Shown here one piece after another: positions 26,963 through 39,118 of a DNA stretch of 64,000 bases. A program made the translations under genes and the position numbers. The first letter of the stretch is position 1, and the number at the start of each line of letters is the position of its first letter. Below the pieces are notes generated by a model. That model ran no database searches, was not told where the DNA came from, and was given only the letters and a program-made list of their open reading frames with translations. The stretch spans positions 1,240,001 to 1,304,000 of the forward strand of contig JAWQEG010000084.1 of assembly GCA_033782935.1 (NCBI GenBank). Direction: 5' to 3'. Origin of the DNA: Petrolisthes cinctipes. Its lineage: Eukaryota; Arthropoda; Malacostraca; Decapoda; Porcellanidae.

Positions 26963-29900
26963 ATATCTCAAATTCAGGCTCAAAACACCCGAAAATTCAA
27001 TATTTTGGGGTCCCAGAAGCAATATGTACATGCCTACACAGTGCTAGAATATTTTCAAAATATAGGCCAAAAACATACTGAAAATCGATCTTTTAGGTGC
27101 CCAAAAGTCGATATGTGCATGCATATTCTGTACCCGTTTATATCTCAAATTCTGGCCCTAAACACCCGAAAATTCGATATTTTGGGGTCCCAGAAGCGAT
27201 CTGTACATGCCTACTCCGTGTTAGAGTATTTTCAAAATTCAGGCCCAAAACATGCTGAAAATCGATATTTTTGGTGCCCAAAGTCAATATGTGCATGTAT
27301 CTTCTGTACCCGTTTATATCTCAAATTCAGGCTCAAAACACCCAAAAATTCAATATTTTGGGGTCCCAGAAGCAATCTGTACAGTGCTAGAATATTTTCA
27401 AAATATAGGCTAAAAACATGCTAAAAATCGATCTTTTAGGTGCCAAAAAGTCGATATCTCAAATTCAGTCCCAAAACACCCGAAAATTCGATATTTAGAG
27501 GTCCCAAAAGGTATCTGTACATGCCTACTCCGTGTTAGAGTATTTTCAAAATACATGCTCAAAACATACTGAAAATCGATCTTTTAGGTGCACAAAAGTC
27601 GATATGTGCATGCATCTTCAGTATCCGTTTATATCTCAAATTCAGGCTCAAAACACCCGAAAATTCAATATTTTGGGGTCCCAGAAGCAATCTGTACATG
27701 CCTACACAGTGCTAGAATATTTTCAAAATATAGGCTAAAAACATGCTAAAAATCGACATTTTAGGTGCCAAAAAATCGATATCTCAAATTCAGTCCCAAA
27801 ACACCCGAAAATTCGATATTTAGAGGTCCCAGAAGCGATCTGTACATGCCTACTCCGTGTTAGAGTATTTTCAAAATACATGCTCAAAACATACTGAAAA
27901 TCGATCTTTTAGGTGCACAAAAGTCGATATGTGCATGCATCTTCAGTACCCGTTTATATCTCAAATTCAGGCTCAAAACACCCGAAAATTCGATATTTTG
28001 GGGTCCCAGAAGCGATCTGTACATGCCTACTCCGTGTTAGAGTATTTTCAAAATTCAGGCCCAAAACATGCTGAAAATCGATATTTTTGGTGCCCAAAGT
28101 CAATATGTGCATGTATCTTCTGTACCCGTTTATATCTCAAATTCAGGCTCAAAACACCCGAAAATTCAATATTTTGGGGTCCCAGAATCAATCTGTACAT
28201 GCCTACTCAGTGCTAGAATATTTTCAAAATATAGGCTAAAAACATGCTAAAAATCGATCTTTTAGGTGCCAAAAAGTCGATATCTCAAATTCAGTCCCAA
28301 AACACCCTAAAATTCGATATTTAGGGGTCCCAGAAGCGATCTGTACATGCCTACTCCGTGTTAGAGTATTTTCAAAATACATGCTCAAAACATACTGAAA
28401 ATCGATCTTTTAGGTGCACAAAAGTCGATATGTGCATGCATCTTCAGTACCCGTTTATATCTCAAATTCAGGCTCAAAACACCCGAAAATTCGATATTTT
28501 GGGGTCCCAGAAGCGATCTGTACATGCCTACTCCGTGTTAGAGTATTTTCAAAATTCAGGCCCAAAACATGCTGAAATCGATATTTTTGGTGCCCAAAGT
28601 CAATATGTGCATGTATCTTCTGTACCCGTTTATATCTCAAATTCAAGCTCAAAACACCCGAAAATTCAATATTTTGGGGTCCCAGAAGCAATCTGTACAT
28701 GCCTACTCAGTGCTAGAATATTTTCAAAATATAGGCTAAAAACATGCTAAAAATCGATCTTTTAGGTGCCAAAAAGTCGATATCTCAAATTCAGTCCCAA
28801 AACACCCGAAAATTCGATATTTTGGGGTCCCAGAAGCGATTTGTACATGCCTACTCCGTGTTAGAGTATTTTCAAAATTCAGGCCCAAAACATGCTGAAA
28901 ATCGATCTTTTAGGTGCACAAAAGTCGATATGTGCATGCATCTTCAGTACCCGTTTATATCTCAAATTCAGGCTCAAAACACCCGAAAATTCGATATTTT
29001 GGGGTCCCAGAAGCGATCTGTACATGCCTACTCCGTGTTAGAGTATTTTCAAAATTCAGGCCCAAAACATGCTGAAAATCGATATTTTTGGTGCCCAAAG
29101 TCAATATGTGCATGTATCTTCTGTACCCGTTTATATCTCAAATTCAGGCTCAAAACAAACGAAAATTCAATATTTTGGGGTCCCAGAAGCAATCTGTACA
29201 TGCCTACTCAGTGCTAGAATATTTTCAAAATATAGGCTAAAAACATGCTAAAAATCGATCTTTTAGGTGCCAAAAAGTCGATATCTCAAATTCAGTCCCA
29301 AAACACCCGAAAATTCGATATTTAGGGGTCCCAGAAGCGATCTGTACATGTCTACTCCGTGTTAGAGTATTTTCAAAATACATGCTCAAAACATACTGAA
29401 AATCGATCTTTTAGGTGCACAAAAGTCGATATGTGCATGCATCTTCAGTACCCGTTTATATCTCAAATTCAGGCTCAAAACACCCGAAAATTCAATATTT
29501 TCGGGTCCCAGAAGCAATCTGTACATGCCTACTCAGTGTTAGTGTATTTTCAAAATACAGGCCCAAAACATGCTGAAAATCGATATTTTAGATGCCCAAA
29601 GTCAATATGTGCATGTATCTTCTGTACCCGTTTATATCTCAAATTCTGGCCCTAAACACCCGAAAATTCGATTTTTTGGGGTCCCAGAAGCGATCTGTAC
29701 ATGCCTACTCCGTGTTAGAGTATTTTCAAAATTCAGGCCCAAAACATGCTGAAAATCGATATTTTTGGTGCCCAAAGTCAATATGTGCATGTATCTTCTG
29801 TACCCGTTTATATCTCAAATTCAGGCTCAAAACACCCGAAAATTCAATATTTTGGGGTCCCAGAAGCAATCTGTACAGTGCTAGAATATTTTCAAAATAT

Positions 29901-32900
29901 AGGCTAAAAACATGCTAAAAATCGATCTTTTAGGTGCCAAAAAGTCGATATCTCAAATTCAGTCCCAAAACACCCGAAAATTCGATATTTAGGGGTCCCA
30001 GAAGCGATCTGTACATGCCTACTCCGTGTTAGAGTATTTTCAAAATACATGCTCAAAACATACTGAAAATCGATCTTTTAGGTGCACAAAAGTCGATATG
30101 TGCATGCATCTTCAGTACCCGTTTATATCTGAAATTCAGGCTCAAAACACCCGAAAATTCAATATTTTGGGGTCCCAGAAGCAATCTGTACATGCCTACT
30201 CAGTGTTAGAGTATTTTCAAAATACAGGCCCAAAACATGTTGAAAATCGATATTTTAGATGCCCAAAGTCAATATGTGCATGTATCTTCTGTACCCGTTT
30301 ATATCTCAAATACAGGCTCAAAACACTTTAAAATTCAATATTTTGGGGTCCCAGAAGCAATCTGTACATGCCTACACAGTGCTAGAATATTTTCAAAATA
30401 TAGGCTAAAAACATGCTGAAAATCCATATTTTAGGTGCCAAAAAATCGATATCTCAAATTCAGTCCCAAAACACCCGAAAATTCGATATTTAGAGGTCCC
30501 AGAAGGTATCTGTACATGCCTACTCCGTTTTAGAGTATTTTCAAAATACAGGCCAAAAACATACTGAAAATCGATCTTTTAGGTGCCCAAAAGTCGATAT
30601 GTGAATGCATCTTCTGTACCCGTTTATATCTCAAATTCTGGCCCTAAACACCCGAAAATTCGATATTTTGGGGTCCCAGAAGCGATCTGTACATGCCTAC
30701 TCCGTGTTAGAGTATTTTCAAAATTCAGGCCCAAAACATGCTGAAAATCGATATTTTAGATGCCCAAAGTCAATATGTGCATGTATCTTCTGTACCCGTT
30801 TATATCTCAAATTCAGGCTCAAAACACCCGAAAATTCAATATTTTGGGGTCCCAGAAGCAATCTGTACATGCCTACACAGTGCTAGAATATTTTCAAAAT
30901 ATAGGATAAAAACATGCTAAAAATCGACATTTTAGGTGCCAAAAAATCGATATCTCAAATTCAGTCCCAAAACACCCGAAAATTCGATATTTAGAGGTCC
31001 CAGAAGGTATCTGTACATGCCTACTCCGTGTTAGAGTATTTTCAAAATACAGGCCAAAAACATACTGAAAATCGATCTTTTAGGTGCCCAAAAGTCGATA
31101 TGTGCATGCATCTTCTGTACCCGTTTATATCTCAAATTCTGGCCCTAAACACCCGAAAATTCGATATTTTGGGTTCCCAGAAGCGATCTGTACATGCCTA
31201 CTCAGTGTTAGAGTATTTTCAAAATTCAGGCCCAAAACATGCTGAAAATCGATATTTTTGGTGCCCAAAGTCAATATGTGCATGTATCTTCTGTACCCGT
31301 TTATATCTCAAATTCAGGCTCAAAACACACGAAAATTCAATATTTTGGGGTCCCAGAAGCAATCTGTACATGCCTACGCAGTGCTAGAATATTTTCAAAA
31401 TATAGGCTAAAAACATGCTAAAAATCGATCTTTTAGGTGCCAAAAAGTCGATATCTCAAATTGAGTCCCAAAACATCCGAAAATTCGATATTTAGGGGTC
31501 CTAGAAGGGATCTGTACATGCCTACTCCGTGTTAGAGTATTTTCAAAATACATGCTCAAAACATACTGAAAATCGATCTTTTAGGTGCACAAAAGTCGAT
31601 ATGTGCATGCATCTTCAGTACCCGTTTATATCTCAAATTCAGGCTCAAAACACCCGAAAATTCAATATTTTGGGGTCCCAGAAGCAATCTGTACATGCCT
31701 ACTCAGTGTTAGAGTATTTTCAAAATACAGGCCCAAAACATGCTGAAAATCGATATTTTAGATGCCCAAAGTCAATATGTGCATGTATCTTCTGTACCCG
31801 TTTATATCTCAAATTCAGGCTCAAAACACCCGAAAATTCAATATTTTGGGGTCCCAGAAGCAATATGTACATGCCTACACAGTGTTAGAGTATTTTCAAA
31901 ATACAGGCCCAAAACATGCTGAAAATCGATATTTTAGATGCCCAAAGTCAATATGTGCATGTATCTTCTGTACCCTTTTTTATCTCAAATTCAGGCTTAA
32001 AACACCCGAAAATTCAATATTTTGGGGTCCCAGAAGAAATCTGTACATGCCTACACAGTGCTAGAATATTTTCAAAATATAGGCTTAAAACATGCTAAAA
32101 ATCGACATTTTAGGTACCAAAAAATCGATATCTCAAATTCAGTCCCAAAACACCCGAAAATTCGATATTTAGAGGTCCCAGAAGGTATCTGTACATGCCT
32201 ACTCCGTGTTAGAGTATTTTCAAAATACAGGCCAAAAACATACTGAAAATCGATCTTTTAGGTGCCCAAAAGTCGATATGTGCATGCATCTTCTGTACCC
32301 GTTTATATCTCAAATTCAGGCTCAAAACACCCGAAAATTCAATATTTTGGGGTCCCAGAAGCATTCTGTACATGCCTACTCAGTGCTAGAATATTTTCAA
32401 AATATAGGCTAAAAACATCCTAAAAATCGATCTTTTAGGTGCCAAAAAGTCGATATCTCAAATTCAGTCCCAAAACACCCGAAAATTCGATATTTAGGGG
32501 TCCCAGAAGCGATCTGTACATGCCTACTCCGTGTTAGAGTATTTTCAAAATACATGCTCAAAACATAATGAAAATCGATCTTTTAGGTGCACAAAAGTCG
32601 ATATGTGCATGCATCTTCAGTACCCGTTTATATCTCAAATTCAGGCTCAAAACACCCGAAAATTCAATATTTTGGGGTCCCAGAAGCAATCTGTACATGC
32701 CTACACAGTGCTAGAATATTTTCAAAATATAGGCTAAAAACATGCTAAAAATCGACATTTTAGGTGAAAAAAAATCGATATCTCAAATTCAGTCCCAAAA
32801 CACCCGAAAATTCGATATTTAGAGGTCCCAGAAGGTATCTGTACATGCCTACTCCGTGTTAGAGTATTTTCAAAATACAGGCCAAAAACATACTGAAAAT

Positions 32901-33909
32901 CGATCTTTTAGGTGCCCAAAAGTCAATATGTGCATGTATCTTCTGTACCCGTTTATATCTCAAATTCAGGCTCAAAACACCCGAAAATTCAATATTTTGG
33001 GGTCCCAGAAGCAATCTGTACATGCCTACTCAGTGCTAGAATATTTTCAAAATATAGGCTAAAAACATGCTAAAAATCGATCTTTTAGGTGCCAAAAAGT
33101 CGATATCTCAAATTCAGTCCCAAAACACCCGAAAATTCGATATTTAGGGGTCCCAGAAGCGATCTGTACATGCCTACTCAGTGTTAGAGTATTATCAAAA
33201 TACAAGCCCATAACATGCTGAAAATCGATATTTTAGATGCCCAAAGTCAATATGTGCATGTATCTTCTGTACCCGTTTATATCTCAAATTCAGGCTCAAA
33301 ACACCCGAAAATTCAATATTTTGGGGTCCCAGAAGCAATCTGTACATGCCTACACAGTGCTAGAATATTTTCAAAATATAGGCTAAAAACATGCTAAAAA
33401 TCGACATTTTAGGTGCCAAAAAATTGATATCTCAAATTCAGTCCCAAAACACCCGAAAATTCGATATTTAGAGGTCCCAGAAGGTATCTGTACATGCCTA
33501 CTCCGTGTTAGAGTATTTTCAAAATACAGGCCAAAAACATACTGAAAATCGATCTTTTAGGTGCCCAAAAGTCGATATGTGCATGCATCTTCTGTACCCG
33601 TTTATATCTCAAATTCTGGCCCTAAAAACCCGAAAATTCGATATTTTGGGTTCCCAGAAGCGATCTGTACATGCCTACTCCGTGTTAGAGTATTTTCAAA
33701 ATACAGGCCCAGAACATGCTAAAAATCGATATTTTAGGTGCCAAAAAGTCGATATCTCAAATTCAGTCCCAAAACACCCGAAAATTCGATATTTAGGGGT
33801 CCCAGAAGCGATCTGTACATGCCTACTCCGTGTTAGAGTATTTTCAAAATACATGCTCAAAACATACTGAAAATCGATCTTTTAGGTGCACAAAAGTCGA
33901 TATGTGCAT
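26926..33909 (+). repeat. Mixed trimers, dimers and hybrid monomers right of the inversion
   Basis: Starting inside an A monomer, the order moves through D-B-C with the 10-bp deletion, A-C dimers (27,532), and A-B-C trimers (27,857 and 28,358, the latter with a lost A near 28,577). Hybrid monomers follow. The monomer at 28,858 has a B-type head and an A-type tail, and the one beginning near 29,536 joins a B1 head to a D tail. Three 325-bp dimers start at 32,206, 32,531 and 32,856. No multi-kilobase superunit is evident here, unlike further right. Confidence 0.8.
32531..32855 (+). repeat. 325-bp dimer variant, A-C
   Basis: A full monomer (32,531-32,707, 177 bp) is joined directly to a short C monomer (32,708-32,855, 148 bp) without a B. 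Consecutive monomer starts at 32,206, 32,531 and 32,856 show three such dimers in a row. The same 325-bp form accounts for much of 39-49 kb. It is probably the product of losing the B monomer from a trimer by unequal exchange. The C copy here also has a CC-to-AA change at 32,767-32,768. Confidence 0.9.
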
Positions 33910-34330
33910 GCATCTTCAGTACCCGTTTATATCTCAAATTCAGGCTCAAAACACCCGAAAATTCAATATTTTGGAGTCCCAGAAGCAATCTGTACATGCC
34001 TACTCAGTGTTAGAGTATTTTCAAAATTCAGGCCCAAAACATGCTGAAAATCGAGATATTAGATGCCCAAAGTCAATGTGTGCATGTATCTTCTGTACCC
34101 GTTTATATCTCAAATTCAGGCTCAAAACACCCGAAAATTCAATATTTTGGGGTCCCAGAAGCAATCTGTACATGCCTACACAGTGCTAGAATATTTTCAA
34201 AATATAGGCTAAAAACATGCTAAAAATCGACATTTTAGGTGCCAAAAAATCGATATCTCAAATTCAGTCCCAAAACACCCGAAAATTCGATATTTAGAGG
34301 TCCCAGAAGGTATCTGTACATGCCTACTCC

Positions 34331-34821
34331 GTGTTAGAGTATTTTCAAAATACAGGCCAAAAACATACTGAAAATCGATCTTTTAGGTGCCCAAAAGTCG
34401 ATATGTGCATGCATCTTCTGTACCCGTTTATATCTCAAATTCTGGCCCTAAACACCCGAAAATTCGATATTTTGGGTTCCCAGAAGCGATCTGTACATGC
34501 CTACTCCGTGTTAGAGTATTTTCAAAATTCAGGCCCAAAACATGCTGAAAATCGATATTTTTGGTGCCCAAAGTCAATATGTGCATGTATCTTCTGTACC
34601 CGTTTATATCTCAAATTCAGGCTCAAAACACCCGAAAATTCAATATTTTGGGGTCCCAGAAGCAATCTGTACAATGCTAGAATATTTTCAAAATATAGAC
34701 TAAAAACATGCTAAAAATCGATCTTTTAGGTGCCAAAAAGTCGATATCTCAAATTCAGTCCCAAAACACCCGAAAATTCGATATTTAGGGGTCCCAGAAG
34801 CGATCTGTACATGCCTACTCC
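34331..34821 (+). repeat. 491-bp trimer with 10-bp deletion, D-B-C1
   Basis: Monomer starts at 34,331, 34,508 and 34,674 give 177, 166 and 148 bp. The B monomer has lost 10 bp between CTGTAC and the next monomer start, so the CATGCCTACTC region is missing. The deletion is flanked by a CA dinucleotide. This variant occurs in both arms, for example near 270, 1,590, 2,760, 4,755, 17,955 and 20,450 on the left, and near 27,380, 29,877, 37,640, 50,288, 51,756, 53,723, 57,665 and 63,165 on the right. Confidence 0.88.
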
Positions 34822-35322
34822 GTGTTAGAGTATTTTCAAAATACATGCTCAAAACATACTGAAAATCGATCTTTTAGGTGCACAAAAGTCGATATGTGCA
34901 TGCATCTTCAGTACCCGTTTATATCTCAAATTCAGGCTCAAAACACCCGAAAATTCGATATTTTGGGGTCCCAGAAGCGATCTGTATATGCCTACTCCGT
35001 GTTAGAGTATTTTCAAAATTCAGGCCCAAAACATGCTGAAAATCGATATTTTTGGTGCCCAAAGTCAATATGTGCATGTATCTTCTGTACCCGTTTATAT
35101 CTCAAATTCAGGCTCAAAACACCCGAAAATTCAATATTTTGGGGTCCCAGAAGCAATCTGTACATGCCTACTCAGTGCTAGAATATTTTCAAAATATAGG
35201 CTAAAAACATGCTAAAAATCGATCTTTTAGGTGCCAAAAAGTCGATATCTCAAATTCAGTCCCAAAACACCCGAAAATTCGATATTTAGGGGTCCCAGAA
35301 GCGATCTGTACATGCCTACTCC
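34822..35322 (+). repeat. Basic 501-bp trimer, A-B-C1
   Basis: Monomer starts at 34,822, 34,999 and 35,175, with the next at 35,323, give lengths 177, 176 and 148, totalling 501 bp. This spacing dominates long runs in both arms. In the left arm the B-type landmarks sit at 18,906, 19,407, 19,908 and 20,409, all 501 bp apart. The length also equals three times 167 bp. Confidence 0.92.
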
Positions 35323-38300
35323 GTGTTAGAGTATTTTCAAAATACATGCTCAAAACATATTGAAAATCGATCTTTTAGGTGCACAAAAGTCGATATGTGC
35401 ATGCATCTTCAGTACCCGTTTATATCTCAAATTCAGGCTCAAAACACCCGAAAATTCGATATTTAGGGGTCCCAGAAGCAATCTGTACATGCCTACTCAG
35501 TGTTAGAGTATTTTCAAAATACAGGCCAAAAACATACTGAAAATCGATCTTTTAGGTGCCCAAAAGTCAATATGTGCATGTATCTTCTGTACCCGTTTAT
35601 ATCTCAAATTCAGGCTCAAAACTCCCGAAAATTCATTATTTTGGGGTCCCAGAAGCAATCTGTACATGCCTACTCAGTGCTAGAATATTTTCAAAATATA
35701 GGCTAAAAACATGCTAAAAATCGATCTTTTAGGTGCCAAAAAGTCGATATCTCAAATTCAGTCCCAAAACACCCGAAAATTCGATATTTAGGGGTCCCAG
35801 ATGCGATCTGTACATGCCTACTCAGTGTTAGAGAATTTTCAAAATACAAGCCCAAAACATGCTGAAAATCGATATTTTAGATGCCCAAAGTCAATATATG
35901 CATGTATCTTCTGTACCCGTTTATATCTCAAATTCAGGCTCAAAACACCCGAAAATTCAATATTTTGGGGTCCCAGAAGCAATCTGTACATGCCTACACA
36001 GTGCTAGAATATTTTAAAAATATAGGCTAAAAACATGGTAAAAATCGACATTTTAGGTGCCAAAAAATCGATATCTCAAATTCAGTCCCAAAACACCCGA
36101 AAATTCGATATTTAGAGGTCCCAGAAGGTATCTGTACATGCCTACTCCGTGTTAGAGTATTTTCAAAATACAGGCCAAAAACATACTGAAAATCGATCTT
36201 TTAGGTGCCCAAAAGTCGATATGTGAATGCATCTTCTGTACCCGTTTATATCTCAAATTCAGGCTCAAAACACCCGAAAATTCAATATTTTGGGGTCCCA
36301 GAAGCAATCTGTACATGCCTACTCAGTGCTAGAATATTTTCAAAATATAGGCTAAAAACATCCTAAAAATCGATCTTTTATGTGCCAAAAAGTCGATATC
36401 TCAAATTCAGTCCCAAAACACCCGAAAATTCGATATTTAGGGGTCCCAGAAGCGATCTGTACATGCCTACTCCGTGTTAGAGTATTTTCAAAATACATGC
36501 TCAAAACATACTGAAAATCGATCTTTTAGGTGCACAAAAGTCGATATGTGCATGCATCTTCAGTACCCGTTTATATCTCAAATTCAGGCTCAAAACACCC
36601 GAAAATTCAATATTTTGGGGTCCCAGAAGCAATCTGTACATGCCTAGACAGTGCTAGAATATTTTCAAAATATAGGCTAAAAACATGCTAAAAATCGACA
36701 TTTTAGGTGCCAAAAAATCGATATCTCAAATTCAGTCCCAAAACACCCGAAAATTCGATATTTAGAGGTCCCAGAAGGTATCTGTACATGCCTACTCCGT
36801 GTTAGAGTATTTTCAAAATACAGGCCAAAAACATACTGAAAATCGATCTTTTAGGTGCCCTAAAGTCAATATGTGCATGTATCTTCTGTACCCGTTTATA
36901 TCTCAAATTCAGGCTCAAAACACCCGAAAATTCAATATTTTGGGGTCCCAGAAGCAATCTGTACATGCCTACTCAGTGTTAGAGTATTTTCAAAATTCAG
37001 GCCCAAAACATGCTGAAAATCGAGATATTAGATGCCCAAAGTCAATGTGTGCATGTATCTTCTGTACCCGTTTATATCTCAAATTCAGGCTCAAAACACC
37101 CGAAAATTCAATATTTTGGGGTCCCAGAAGCAATCTGTACATGCCTACACAGTGCTAGAATATTTTCAAAATATAGGCTAAAAACATGCTAAAAATCGAC
37201 ATTTTAGGTGCCAAAAAATCGATATCTCAAATTCAGTCCCAAAACACCCGAAAATTCGATATTTAGAGGTCCCAGAAGGTATCTGTACATGCCTACTCCG
37301 TGTTAAAGTATTTTCAAAATACAGGCCAAAAACATACTGAAAATCAATCTTTTAGGTGCCCAAAAGTCGATATGTGCATGCATCTTCTGTACCCGTTTAT
37401 ATCTCAAATTCTGGCCCTAAACACCCGAAAATTCGATATTTTGGGTTCCCAGAAGCGATCTGTACATGCCTACTCCGTGTTAGAGTATTTTCAAAATTCA
37501 GGCCCAAAACATGCTGAAAATCGATATTTTTGGTGCCCAAAGTCAATATGTGCATGTATCTTCTGTACCCGTTTATATCTCAAATTCAGGCTCAAAACAC
37601 CCGAAAATTCAATATTTTGGGGTCCCAGAAGCAATCTGTACAATGCTAGAATATTTTCAAAATATAGACTAAAAACATGCTAAAAATCGATCTTTTAGGT
37701 GCCAAAAAGTCGATATCTCAAATTCAGTCCCAAAACACCCGAAAATTCGATATTTAGGGGTCCCAGAAGCGATCTGTACATGCCTACTCCGTGTTAGAGT
37801 ATTTTCAAAATACATGCTCAAAACATACTGAAAATCGATCTTTTAGGTGCACAAAAGTCGATATGTGCATGCATCTTCAGTACCCGTTTATATCTCAAAT
37901 TCAGGCTCAAAACACCCGAAAATTCGATATTTTGGGGTCCCAGAAGCGATCTGTACATGCCTACTCCGTGTTAGAGTATTTTCAAAATTCAGGCCCAAAA
38001 CATGCTGAAAATCGATATTTTTGGTGCCCAAAGTCAATATGTGCATGTATCTTCTGTACCCGTTTATATCTCAAATTCAGGCTCAAAACACCCGAAAATT
38101 CAATATTTTGGGGTCCCAGAAGCAATCTGTACATGCCTACTCAGTGCTAGAATATTTTCAAAATATAGGCTAAAAACATGCTAAAAATCGATCTTTTAGG
38201 TGCCAAAAAGTCGATATCTCAAATTCAGTCCCAAAACACCCGAAAATTCGATATTTAGGGGTCCCAGAAGCGATCTGTACATGCCTACTCCGTGTTAGAG

Positions 38301-39118
38301 TATTTTCAAAATACATGCTCAAAACATATTGAAAATCGATCTTTTAGGTGCACAAAAGTCGATATGTGCATGCATCTTCAGTACCCGTTTATATCTCAAA
38401 TTCAGGCTCAAAACACCCGAAAATTCGATATTTAGGGGTCCCAGAAGCAATCTGTACATGCCTACTCAGTGTTAGAGTATTTTCAAAATACAGGCCAAAA
38501 ACATACTGAAAATCGATCTTTTAGGTGCCCAAAAGTCAATATGTGCATGTATCTTCTGTACCCGTTTATATCTCAAATTCAGGCTCAAAACACCCGAAAA
38601 TTCAATATTTTGGGGTCCCAGAAGCAATCTGTACATGCCTACACAGTGCTAGAATATTTTCAAAATATAGGCTAAAAACATGCTAAAAATCGACATTTTA
38701 GGTGCCAAAAAATCGATATCTCAAATTCAGTCCCAAAACACCCGAAAATTCGATATTTAGAGGTCCCAGAAGGTATCTGTACATGCCTACTCCGTGTTAG
38801 AGTATTTTCAAAATACAGGCCAAAAACATACTGAAAATCGATCTTTTAGGTGCCCAAAAGTCGATATGTGCATGCATCTTCTGTACCCGTTTATATCTCA
38901 AATTCTGGCCCTAAAAACCCGAAAATTCGATATTTTGGGTTCCCAGAAGCGATCTGTACATGCCTACTCCGTGTTAGAGTATTTTCAAAATACAGGCCCA
39001 AAACATGCTAAAAATCGATCTTTTAGGTGCCAAAAAGTCGATATCTCAAATTCAGTCCCAAAACACCCGAAAATTCGATATTTAGAGGTCCCAGAAGGTA
39101 TCTGTACATGGCTACTCC

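Larger units (their letters stand above)
33910..39118 (+). repeat. 2,969-bp superunit pair
   Basis: About 33,910-35,670 recurs at about 36,879-38,639, offset exactly 2,969 bp. Shared private markers include TCGAGATATTAGATG at 34,051 and 37,020 and the 10-bp-deletion B form near 34,673 and 37,642. Between the copies lies a block with TTTTATGTGCC at 36,376 and CTAGACAGTGCT at 36,644. That block reappears at 40.2, 42.6 and 47.7 kb, so it was later carried into the next superunit family. Confidence 0.87.

Noticed and set aside
26000..28000. A long perfect palindrome spanning the whole inversion
   Set aside because: Beyond the central 38 bp the arms differ by monomer type and superunit (3,184-bp divergent block on the left, ordinary trimers on the right), so they are only family-level inverted homologues.
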